64,000 nucleotides of DNA from Arcanobacterium sp. (GTDB taxonomy: Bacteria; Actinomycetota; Actinomycetes; Actinomycetales; Actinomycetaceae), in NCBI GenBank assembly GCA_022783665.1, contig JALFZJ010000062.1:1-64000 (forward strand), written 5' to 3'. Below, in pieces: positions 44,122-52,359 of this stretch (its first letter is position 1; every line of letters starts with the position of its first letter). A model generated the notes under the pieces. The model saw only the letters and a list, made by a program, of their open reading frames with translations, was not told the DNA's origin and did no database searches. A program made the position numbers and the translations under genes.

Positions 44122-46236
44122 ATGAAGCACTCTTATCTTCGCGGGTCTGTGTGTGCGGCGGTGAGTCTTGGGCTCGCTGCTTTCGGTACTGCCGGTATGG
44201 TAGCGCCTGCATATGCAGCCGAGGGCGAGGTCTCTATTGATTTCGCCGCTATTTCAGATTTTCACGGTCATCTTGAAAACGCCGCACAACTCGACTACCA
44301 GATCGAGCAGATGCGTGCGGCCAACCCGAATACCCACTTCATTTCTGTAGGCGATAACGTTGGTGGTTCGGCGTATGTGTCGGCAGTGGATAACGATACC
44401 CCGACGCTTGAGATCCTTAAAGCGATGGGGCTTGAGGTGACGGCGTCTGGCAACCATGAGTTTGATAAAGGTTACGATGATCTTGCAACCCGCATCGAAC
44501 CGGCTCTGGGCGTGCCAGTACTAGCTGCAAATGCAGTAGGCGCCGATACGGTGAATGATCCCTACGTGATTATGGATTATGACGGCGTCAAGGTGGCATA
44601 TATCGGTACCGTTACTGATGAGATGCCAACTCTTGTATCACCTAGCGCGATCGAGGGAATCACCTTTGGCGACCCTGTGAAGGTAACGAACGATATCGCA
44701 GACCAGCTCAAAGACGGTGATCCGGAAAACGGCGAAGCCGATGTGGTGGTTGCCCTCATGCACAAGGATCGCGTGCTTGGCCCGCAGCAGCTTAACGCTA
44801 ATGTGGATCTAGCTTTCGGTGGGCACTCGCATATTGAGGGTGTGGGTACAACGGCCGGTGGTGCTCCAGCCTGCCAGCCAGTGAATTACGGTACTGCTTT
44901 TATTAAAGCCAATGTGACCGTGGCGGCGGACGGCACCGTCTCTGCCTCGTGCGAGGTTGCCGCAATTGACGACAACAAGTCTGCTGATATTGACGCTCTG
45001 TACCAGGCCGCCGATGCAAAGGCAAAGATTCTTGGTGGCGATCCGGTGGGCTACTTCGAACGCCAGGCAAGCCGTGGCTCACGCACTGGTGAAGGCGGCG
45101 AAGGTTCCAACCGCGGAACTGAATCACCGGCGTCTAACTTCATCGCGAATGTGTTCTACGAATATGGCAAGACGTTTGATCGTAAACCAGATTTTGGTGT
45201 AATGAACCCTGGTGGCGTGCGTGCGGACTTCACCTACGAGGCCGATGCGGCAACCTACCCGAAAGATGATACAGGGCTCCTCACCAAGGGTGAATCAATC
45301 ACGATGCAGCCGTGGGGCAATGTGTATGGCATGCTCGATATTACCGGCGCCCAGATCTATACGCTTCTGGAGCAGCAGTGGAAGGAACCTACGGATTCCC
45401 ATCCGATGCTCACGCTGGGGTTATCGTCAAACGTGCAGTACACCTATGATCCTGATGCAGCTCAAGGTGCGCATATCCTCGAGGTGTACATCGATGATGA
45501 ACTTGTGCCGAACGATGATTCGCGAACCTATACGGTAGCTTCAAGCACCTTCTTGCTTGAAGGTGGCGATGGATTCACCGTGCTTGAAGAGGGTACAAAC
45601 TTCCTCGATACGGGAATGATTGATAGCGGCGCCCTCAACGAGTATCTTGGTGGATTCACGAAGGATGATCCAGCTCCGGTCGATTACACGCAGCGTTCGG
45701 TTGGCCTGAACAGTTACCCGACGGAGGTGAAGGCCGGAAGCACGGTCACCTTCGACGTGTCGTCTTTGGCGATGACGGCGGGTGAGCCTGTACCGTCGTC
45801 ACTTCAGCTTGAGCTGGTCCGTGACGGGTTTTCCCAGATTGTTGAGGTGCCGGTGACGGATGTTGCACCCGATGCCGATGGTTACAACGAAGCTGGCAAG
45901 GCACGTGTAAGTTTCACGCTTCGCGCTGATGCTCCGTTGGGTGAAATGTCTGTGCGTCTTAAGACGGACGATGGCACGGTGACGTGGTTGCCAGATTTCA
46001 TCGTCGTGAAGGCGGATGTTCCTGCTGTGAATACCGATGATGAGCACAATGCCGGAAGCGGTTCAGGCGCCGGTGATAAAGATGGCGATGGTAAGAGCCA
46101 GCCGCAGGGCTCCGCTAAGGCTAATGGCAAGCTAAGCGATACTGGCTCCACAATAGCTAGTGTATTTGCAGCCATGGCAGTGGCTTTGCTCGGTGGTGCT
46201 GCACTGGTGATCCCAGCCAAGCGTCGCGAACTGTAG
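44122..46236 (+). CDS. Surface 5'-nucleotidase/2',3'-cyclic phosphodiesterase
   Basis: A 704-aa secreted metallophosphoesterase. A signal peptide (residues 1-34, ending YAAEG) precedes the metallo-phosphatase domain (about 38-290): FAAISDFHGHLENAAQLDYQ, SVGDNVGGS, ASGNHEFDKGYDDL and GGHSHIEG. The 5'-nucleotidase C-domain (about 325-510) has MNPGGVRADFTYE and TMQPWGNVYGMLDI. An Ig-like domain and a C-terminal sorting signal KLSDTGS, hydrophobic helix and AKRREL tail follow. LSDTG is an LPxTG-like variant for cell-wall anchoring. It produces adenosine from nucleotides outside the cell. Confidence 0.93.
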   Translation: MKHSYLRGSVCAAVSLGLAAFGTAGMVAPAYAAEGEVSIDFAAISDFHGHLENAAQLDYQIEQMRAANPNTHFISVGDNVGGSAYVSAVDNDTPTLEILKAMGLEVTASGNHEFDKGYDDLATRIEPALGVPVLAANAVGADTVNDPYVIMDYDGVKVAYIGTVTDEMPTLVSPSAIEGITFGDPVKVTNDIADQLKDGDPENGEADVVVALMHKDRVLGPQQLNANVDLAFGGHSHIEGVGTTAGGAPACQPVNYGTAFIKANVTVAADGTVSASCEVAAIDDNKSADIDALYQAADAKAKILGGDPVGYFERQASRGSRTGEGGEGSNRGTESPASNFIANVFYEYGKTFDRKPDFGVMNPGGVRADFTYEADAATYPKDDTGLLTKGESITMQPWGNVYGMLDITGAQIYTLLEQQWKEPTDSHPMLTLGLSSNVQYTYDPDAAQGAHILEVYIDDELVPNDDSRTYTVASSTFLLEGGDGFTVLEEGTNFLDTGMIDSGALNEYLGGFTKDDPAPVDYTQRSVGLNSYPTEVKAGSTVTFDVSSLAMTAGEPVPSSLQLELVRDGFSQIVEVPVTDVAPDADGYNEAGKARVSFTLRADAPLGEMSVRLKTDDGTVTWLPDFIVVKADVPAVNTDDEHNAGSGSGAGDKDGDGKSQPQGSAKANGKLSDTGSTIASVFAAMAVALLGGAALVIPAKRREL

Positions 46237-46249
46237 ACGATTTGCAACA

Positions 46250-46283
46250 TGGCCTTGGGGCGAACGCGAGCGCCCCAAGGCCA
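46250..46283 (+). terminator. Intrinsic hairpin after the nucleotidase gene
   Basis: TGGCCTTGGGGCG (46250-46262) pairs with CGCCCCAAGGCCA (46271-46283), an exact 13-bp stem, 14 bp beyond the stop. There is no T-run. Confidence 0.75.
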
Positions 46284-46371
46284 CATCGGCGGATCGATGA
46301 TAACGCGCTTGATCTATTGTTTAGGGTATTTAGGGTCTGTATCGTCGATATCCCGTCGACTGCTAAGTAAA

Positions 46372-46405
46372 GTGTGGGGCTGGGAAGTGAATCCCAGCCC
46401 CACAC
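46372..46405. terminator. Perfect 14-bp hairpin between convergent genes
   Basis: GTGTGGGGCTGGGA (46372-46385) pairs with TCCCAGCCCCACAC (46392-46405) across the loop AGTGAA. On the minus strand it is followed by TTTACTT, suited to ending the symporter transcript whose stop is at 46445. Confidence 0.85.
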
Positions 46406-46444
46406 ATTGTTCAGTATTCAACTAGGCTAGCGTGTTATCCAGTA

Positions 46445-47701
46445 TTAGTGGCTTTCGGTAATTTCGTGTGCCGTGGCAAGGCTTGCCGTTGCATCCTTGC
46501 CGAGCGAACCTTTGGCCAGGTGATCAACAATAATCGCGATAGCGCCGTCACCGGTTACATTCGTGGCGGTGCCGAAGGAGTCCACGGCAACGTACATCGC
46601 CACCATCAACGCATACATTGGATCGGTGAAGGCAAGCATTCCTTGAAGCACGCCTTGCGCAGCCGTGATAGCACCACCTGGCACGCCAGGAGCTGCCACC
46701 ATGATGATCCCAAGCATCATAATGAATCCGGCCATCGAACCGGCGTCAGGCGTAATACCCATCATGTATTGAAGTGCCAGTGCGAAGGCAGTGATCTTGA
46801 TAGTTGAGCCGGCAAGATGAATCGTTGCGCACAACGGAATGGTGAAGTCCGCAATTTCATGTGAGACGCCGTTGCTGCGAGCGCAGCGTACCGTTACAGG
46901 AATCGTAGCGGCAGACGATGCAGTGCCAAGGGCCGTGAAATACGCATCGCGCATACCCCACAGAGCAGTGAGCGGATTACGTTTCGCTACCGTGCCAGCA
47001 ACCCCATACTGAAGCAGAAGCATCACAATCGTAAGCACAAAGGCGAATACAATCACTTTCGCCATTGCCACAATCACTACCACAAACTGCCCAGACTTAC
47101 TCATGTTCATGAAGATGCCGAAGATATGCAGCGGGAGTAGCGGCACGATCACAGTGGTGATCACCTTCATTACTAGAGTGCGGAACTCGCGGAAAACATC
47201 CATCATCTGCGTCGCATTCACGGCAGACATTCCCAAGCCCAACAGAAAAGCCAAGATGAGCGCCGTCATCACGCCAAAAACGGGATCCAGCGCGAAGCTT
47301 GGATCCATAAGAGAAGCCACAGCGTTTGCAGGTTCAGCAAGGTCTGGCACTTGCTGATTTGAGAGCAAGCTAGGGAACAGCAAAGCGGCAAGGCCCCACG
47401 TACCAAAACCCGCAACAAGCGTAGAGCCATAGGCCAAGCCCACTGTGACGAGCACCCATTTGCCGCCCGAGCTACCCAGCTCAAAGATCGCAGGCGTCAC
47501 CAAGCCTACGATAATCAACGGAACAATGAAGCCAAGTAGTTTTCCAAAGATGTCGTTGAACGTAGCGAACGGAACGATTGCCCATGATGGCAGAATCTGC
47601 CCGAGCAGCGCACCGAATACGATCGCCATAAGTACCCAAAACAGTAGAGATTTGCTGATCTTTGCCCACGCAGTCCGATTGGGAGCTTGATTTTGCGGCA
47701 T
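46445..47701 (-). CDS. Dicarboxylate/amino acid:cation symporter (DAACS family)
   Basis: A 418-aa transporter of the Glt/SstT family with about eight helices. The family motifs are GTASSAATIPVTVRCARSNG, STIKITAFALALQYMMGI and the C-terminal ATNVTGDGAIAIIVDH. GGAGAATTCG precedes ATG 47701; the longer frame to 47731 is less likely. The substrate (glutamate, serine/threonine or a dicarboxylate) is not decided by these motifs. It is convergent with the nucleotidase gene. Confidence 0.92.
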   Translation of the reverse strand: MPQNQAPNRTAWAKISKSLLFWVLMAIVFGALLGQILPSWAIVPFATFNDIFGKLLGFIVPLIIVGLVTPAIFELGSSGGKWVLVTVGLAYGSTLVAGFGTWGLAALLFPSLLSNQQVPDLAEPANAVASLMDPSFALDPVFGVMTALILAFLLGLGMSAVNATQMMDVFREFRTLVMKVITTVIVPLLPLHIFGIFMNMSKSGQFVVVIVAMAKVIVFAFVLTIVMLLLQYGVAGTVAKRNPLTALWGMRDAYFTALGTASSAATIPVTVRCARSNGVSHEIADFTIPLCATIHLAGSTIKITAFALALQYMMGITPDAGSMAGFIMMLGIIMVAAPGVPGGAITAAQGVLQGMLAFTDPMYALMVAMYVAVDSFGTATNVTGDGAIAIIVDHLAKGSLGKDATASLATAHEITESH

Positions 47702-47875
47702 CGAATTCTCCTTTATACGCACTATGAACACGCGTAACGGTATGAGTCACCGAGGTAGTGCCTCTGTATGAGTTATACGGATAGGTAATAAGTATAGAGA
47801 GGCTACCGGTAGGTGAAACTGCGGTTTCGCATGATGAGAGCAAAGCATGTGCGCGCACGTCACACGCACGTCACG

Positions 47876-49141
47876 CTATGGCAACTTCACGCGGCCACCA
47901 TGAGCATAAAACCGCGCCAAATACTCACTGCGGAAATCATAGAAATAACCGCCCGCCATCGATTCTCGAATCTGATCCACAAGACGCACTGTGAAATACT
48001 CGTTGTGAATCGTGGCAAGAGTAGAAGCGATCATCTCTTTCGCTTTGAATGCGTGGTGTAAGTAAGCCTTCGAATAGTGAGTACACGTATAGCACTCACA
48101 GTCTTCAGTGAGAGGAGAAAAATCGCGTGTGAACTGCTGGCGATTCACGTTGAAGCGGCCATCTGGCGTGTAAATCGCGGCGTTTCGTGCAACGCGCGAA
48201 GGGTTCACGCAGTCGAATGTGTCTACGCCTTGTTCTACTGCCAAAAACAGATCATCAGGTTCAGAAATACCGAGAAGATGGCGTGGCTTATCCTCCGGAA
48301 GTTCCTCATTGACCCAACGCACGATCTGGGCAAGGTTTTCTTTTTCCAAAGCGCCGCCCACGCCAAAGCCATCGAATGCTTGGCCATCAACGCTCATTGA
48401 CCCTAGATCGCGGGCTGCCTTCCTGCGCAGATCCTCATATTGCGCGCCTTGAATCACGCCCATCAGCATCTGATACGGCTTGCCGGTACGCTCTTCAGTG
48501 AGCCGCTTGTGCTCGGTAAGGCAACGCTCCGCCCAGCGGCGAGTCCGCTCCAAAGCAGCTTCTTGATAGTCGCGAGGATCAAGCAAAGTCGTCAATTCGT
48601 CGAACGCAAAGATAATATCGGCGCCGATCTCATGTTGTACGCGCATCGAAACTTCTGGCGTAAAGCGATGGCGCGAACCGTCAAGATGCGAACGGAACCA
48701 CACGCCGTCGTCATCAATAGTGGTGAGACTTTCCTTATTGCGCGGCTTGGGCACCTGAGGATCGTGAGCTGCTTTCCCTGAAAACTCCTCCGAGAGTACT
48801 TTCTTCATTCCCGAGCCCAGGCTCATCACCTGAAAGCCACCCGAATCAGTGAATGTAGGGTGTGGCCAATTCATAAAAGCGCTCAAGCCGCCGGCTGCGT
48901 CTAATACAGGCGAACCAGGCTGAAGATAAAGATGGTATGCGTTAGCAAGCACTGCCTGCGCGCCGAGCTGCTCAACGGCTTCTGGCAGCACAGCTTTTAC
49001 AGTTGCTTTCGTGCCCACGGGGATAAAAGCTGGAGTCTTAATATCGCCGTGCGGGGTATGGATTACGCCCGTGCGCCCTAGGTTCTTACGTGCGGGCTCA
49101 TGCGGGTTGCCCTCGAGGCGTGAGGTAATAGTGAAAGCCAC
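47876..49141 (-). CDS. tgt: tRNA-guanine transglycosylase
   Basis: A 421-aa enzyme that inserts queuine or preQ1 into the wobble base of GUN-anticodon tRNAs. HPTFTDSGGFQVMSL, DTFDCVNPSRVARNAAIYT (nucleophilic Asp) and the zinc site CECYTCTHYSKAYLHH are present. Length is normal to slightly long. The acetyltransferase gene lies 4 bp upstream on the same strand, suggesting one transcript. Confidence 0.96.
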   Translation of the reverse strand: MAFTITSRLEGNPHEPARKNLGRTGVIHTPHGDIKTPAFIPVGTKATVKAVLPEAVEQLGAQAVLANAYHLYLQPGSPVLDAAGGLSAFMNWPHPTFTDSGGFQVMSLGSGMKKVLSEEFSGKAAHDPQVPKPRNKESLTTIDDDGVWFRSHLDGSRHRFTPEVSMRVQHEIGADIIFAFDELTTLLDPRDYQEAALERTRRWAERCLTEHKRLTEERTGKPYQMLMGVIQGAQYEDLRRKAARDLGSMSVDGQAFDGFGVGGALEKENLAQIVRWVNEELPEDKPRHLLGISEPDDLFLAVEQGVDTFDCVNPSRVARNAAIYTPDGRFNVNRQQFTRDFSPLTEDCECYTCTHYSKAYLHHAFKAKEMIASTLATIHNEYFTVRLVDQIRESMAGGYFYDFRSEYLARFYAHGGRVKLP

Positions 49142-49144
49142 AGG

Positions 49145-49459
49145 CTACCTCTTGTATTCGGGGTGCTTATCGAGATAGTCGGCAGTGAATGAGCAGATCG
49201 GTACGATCTTGCGCTTGCCTTCAGAGACAACGTGGTCGAAAGCGGCTTTAACGATCGCGCTCGCGATTCCTTGCCCGCCGAATTCATTGCGCACTACTGT
49301 GTGGGTAAAGTACACGCCTTCGTCGTCTACGTCATAACTGGCATAGCCAATAATGGCACCCTTTTCGAAGCCGAGTACATCGGCATCGAGGCGCGCCTCC
49401 CACTGGCCATGGCGCTCGTTGTGTTCAACATGGTATGGAATCTGTGAAGTGCTAGCCAT
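49145..49459 (-). CDS. GNAT-family N-acetyltransferase (YjdJ-like)
   Basis: A 104-aa short GNAT of the YjdJ/YidJ-type group. Motif A is VVRNEFGGQGIASAIVKAAFD, with YDVDDEGVYFTHTVV before it and CSFTADYLDKHPEYKR at the end. The short form lacks the N-terminal strands of larger GNATs. M7 of the 110-codon frame (49459) is favoured. It sits 3 bp before tgt. Substrate unknown. Confidence 0.87.
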   Translation of the reverse strand: MASTSQIPYHVEHNERHGQWEARLDADVLGFEKGAIIGYASYDVDDEGVYFTHTVVRNEFGGQGIASAIVKAAFDHVVSEGKRKIVPICSFTADYLDKHPEYKR

Positions 49460-49607
49460 GCACACCATTGTACGCATTGTGTGGGAAATAGCGATTCACA
49501 TGGTTTTCCCATAAATGCTTTGAGGAATCTTGAGAAACGCAGAGCATACTGTTAACAACAGCGAAGATAAGAGTTGAGAATCCTCCTTCTGTTGTTGCGT
49601 GTATGAG

Positions 49608-49724
49608 TTGACAAGTGAATATAGCAACGTGGTAACTCGGATCATGGAATTAGTGCCTCCGCCGTTGATACCAGTTGCACCTTACGGCGGGCGACCTTTA
49701 GCGTGTGGGTCGCCCGCCTTTTAT
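49608..49724 (+). promoter_or_regulatory. Attenuator-like leader: promoter, short ORF and terminator
   Basis: TTGACA (49608-49613) could start a transcript, but no good -10 box follows at 17 bp. An unsupported short ORF begins at ATG 49644 (MELVPPPLIPVAPYGGRPL). An intrinsic terminator follows: GGCGGGCGACC (49686-49696) pairs with GGTCGCCCGCC (49708-49718) and TTTTAT. An alternative hairpin CCGCCGT/ACGGCGG (49659-49665 and 49684-49690) would block the terminator's left arm. The glutamate dehydrogenase starts 240 bp later, so what is regulated is unclear. The gap 49478-49966 has no other gene. Confidence 0.5.
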
Positions 49725-49966
49725 GTGTACTCATGGCGAAACGAGATCGAATCGTTCATCTAGCGAAAAACACCGGCATGGCACTTATAGATGACGCGCG
49801 GAGCACCTAAAGTTGTACTAGTCACATGCGTGATGGCGGTATGAACTCGGCGGCGCGGCTGATTCACAGATTCGATGGCGAATCTACAGTGCCCGGGTGC
49901 ACTGCCGGCATCTCGTGATTGTGGCGCTTATTGATAAGCTCACATACATAGCAGGAGGCTATATAA

Positions 49967-51226
49967 ATGGCTGAAGAGGCTAAGCTGTCTCCCTTCGATA
50001 ATGCGAAGAAGCAGCTTCGGGACGCGCAGGAGATCCTGGGTTTCTCGGATAATGATTTCGAGTTACTCGCTACGCCGCGTCGCGAGGTATCTGTTGCGGT
50101 GCCAGTGCGCCGGGACGACGGTTCGGTAGAGGTTCTGCGTGGGTACCGCGTACAACACAACTGGAGCCGCGGCCCAGGTAAAGGTGGCGTGCGCTACGCA
50201 GAAAACGTGGATCTGGATGAGGTTCGTACGCTCGCCATGTTGATGACGTGGAAGTGCGCCCTGTTGAACCTTCCCTATGGTGGTGCGAAAGGTGGTGTGG
50301 CATTCGATCCGAGCCAGTATTCGAAGGCTGAAATCGAACGCATTTCACGCCGATATATCGCAGAAATCCTTCCAGTGATCGGCCCTGAAGTAGACGTTCC
50401 TGCTCCAGACATGGGCACAGATGGCCAGACGATGGCATGGTTTATGGATACCTACTCCCAGGCGGTTGGTTATACAGCTCCAGGCATCGTGACGGGCAAG
50501 CCGATTTCACTCGGCGGTTCCCTTGGGCGTGCAGAATCAACTTCTCTCGGTGTATTTTTGACGACGCGCGCCGCGCTTAAGCGCGTAGGCGTAGAAGATA
50601 TGACGCAGGCGACTGTGGCAATCCAAGGTTTCGGTAAGGTAGGCCGTGACGCCGCGCACTTCTGCCACGACGAAGGCATGAAGGTAGTGGCAATTTCAGA
50701 TGTATACGGCGCTATCTACAACGCTGAGGGTATTGATACGCATGCGTTGGCTGAATATGTGGACGAACACGGAAAGGTTGTAGGTTTCGGCGGCGCTGAT
50801 CCGCTCGATCCTGCCGAGCTGCTTCTTCTTGACGTGGACGCTGTTGTGCCGGCGGCTGTTGAAGGCGTTATTACCGGCGAGAACGCAGATCGCGTGCGGG
50901 CTAAGGTTGTGGTGGAAGGCGCGAACGGGCCTACCACGAAGGATGCCGATGCAATTCTTGATGCTAAGGGCATCGACGTCGTGCCAGATATTCTCGCCAA
51001 CTCTGGTGGCGTGCTCGTTTCCTATTATGAATGGGTACAGTCTCGCGATAACTTCTTCTGGGATCTTGAGCGCGTGCAAAAGGCTCAGGAGCGTTCCATG
51101 ATGCAAGTGTGGGACGACGTTGTGGCATTCGCAGATAGCCACAAAGTGAGTTTGCGTAAGGCAGCGGTGGCGATGGCGGTGGAGCGCGTTCTTGATGCGC
51201 ACCACATGCGTGGCCTCTATCCGTGA
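49967..51226 (+). CDS. gdhA: Glutamate dehydrogenase (Glu/Leu/Phe/Val family)
   Basis: A 419-aa dehydrogenase. NLPYGGAKGGVAFDP (catalytic Lys), VPAPDMGTDGQTMAWFMDTY and the Rossmann motif VAIQGFGKVGRDAAHF are clear. The short length and motif pattern match the hexameric NAD-type enzymes related to Glu/Leu/Val/Phe dehydrogenases. CAGGAGGC precedes the ATG. It lies downstream of an attenuator-like element and about 65 bp before a quinone oxidoreductase on the same strand. Confidence 0.93.
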   Translation: MAEEAKLSPFDNAKKQLRDAQEILGFSDNDFELLATPRREVSVAVPVRRDDGSVEVLRGYRVQHNWSRGPGKGGVRYAENVDLDEVRTLAMLMTWKCALLNLPYGGAKGGVAFDPSQYSKAEIERISRRYIAEILPVIGPEVDVPAPDMGTDGQTMAWFMDTYSQAVGYTAPGIVTGKPISLGGSLGRAESTSLGVFLTTRAALKRVGVEDMTQATVAIQGFGKVGRDAAHFCHDEGMKVVAISDVYGAIYNAEGIDTHALAEYVDEHGKVVGFGGADPLDPAELLLLDVDAVVPAAVEGVITGENADRVRAKVVVEGANGPTTKDADAILDAKGIDVVPDILANSGGVLVSYYEWVQSRDNFFWDLERVQKAQERSMMQVWDDVVAFADSHKVSLRKAAVAMAVERVLDAHHMRGLYP

Positions 51227-51290
51227 TGAGGAGGGTTGGTGCCTTTACGTGCGTGCCAACCTCAGCACAATCGAATAGAAGGGATCGGGC

Positions 51291-52283
51291 ATGGAAGAAA
51301 TTGAAATCAGCGGTAGCGGATTGAGGCTTCATTCCGTGCCCGATCTTTGTGCGCCTTCAGGTGGTGAGGTGCAGATAAGAGTTGCCAGCGCCGGTGTGAA
51401 TCGCGCAGATCTGCTACAAAAACAGGGCAAGTATCCTCCTCCGCCGGGCGCTCCTGAGACTCTTGGCCTTGAAGTGTCGGGTGTGGTTGTAGCAACCGGC
51501 CCGGATCAAAGCGAATGGCATGTGGGCGATCACGTGATGGCTCTCCTTTCTGGCGGAGGCTATGCACAGTATGTGAACGTGGATGCCGGCCTAGTGATGC
51601 CGGTGCCGCGCGGTGTGGATCTCATTGATGCGGGCGGCTTGCCCGAAGCATTAGTGACGGCGTACACGAACCTTGTGTTGGAAGCTCGCCTCAGTGCCGG
51701 CGAGGTGGCGCTGATATTCGGAGCCTCGGGTGGTGTAGGTTCCGTTGGCGTACAGATCGCTAAAGCGGTTGGGGCTACGGTGCTCGCTACGGCGGGATCC
51801 CAAGAGCGTGCTGCACAGGTGCGCGAACTCGGCGCGGATGCGGTGTGCAACTATCGAGACTTAACTGATGAAAGAGCTCTCGGTGAATGGGTGATGCGCG
51901 AAACACGAGGGCATGGAGCGGATGTTGTGCTGGATGTGCTGGCAGGCTCGGCATTGGATTCTACGCTGAGAGCGTTGGCGACTCGTGGCCGCATCGCCAT
52001 CATTGGTACGCAGGCTGGCTCGGTAGGATCCTTTTCAGTGATGCGGCTGATGGGGCGGCGTGCCACGATTATGGGCACGACGCTACGATCACGGCCGCTT
52101 GAGGAGCGCCGCGCACTTATGGAAAGGGTGCGCACGCATGTGTTGCCGATGGTGGAACGTGGAGATGTGCACCCTGTGATACGTCTCAAGATGCCATTAT
52201 TTGAGGCAGAGCGCGCTCATGAGGCGTTGGAGGCAGGCGAGGTGTTCGGCAAAGCGGTTCTCATCGTAGAGGAAGAGCACTGA
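51291..52283 (+). CDS. NAD(P)H:quinone oxidoreductase, PIG3-type
   Basis: A 330-aa medium-chain reductase without zinc. ASAGVNRADLLQKQGKYPPP, ETLGLEVSGVVVATG and the Rossmann LIFGASGGVGSVGVQIAKAV match the TP53I3/PIG3 quinone oxidoreductase group. It likely transfers electrons from NADPH to quinones or ene-ketones. It follows the gdh gene by 65 bp and converges on the large membrane gene. Confidence 0.92.
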   Translation: MEEIEISGSGLRLHSVPDLCAPSGGEVQIRVASAGVNRADLLQKQGKYPPPPGAPETLGLEVSGVVVATGPDQSEWHVGDHVMALLSGGGYAQYVNVDAGLVMPVPRGVDLIDAGGLPEALVTAYTNLVLEARLSAGEVALIFGASGGVGSVGVQIAKAVGATVLATAGSQERAAQVRELGADAVCNYRDLTDERALGEWVMRETRGHGADVVLDVLAGSALDSTLRALATRGRIAIIGTQAGSVGSFSVMRLMGRRATIMGTTLRSRPLEERRALMERVRTHVLPMVERGDVHPVIRLKMPLFEAERAHEALEAGEVFGKAVLIVEEEH

Positions 52284-52359
52284 TCTAGCCTTCGCTGTAG
52301 AGAGAAAGCTGCCTTAATCCCGCAAATCGAGACGTGTAAGGCGTTCGAGGCATTCGGGA

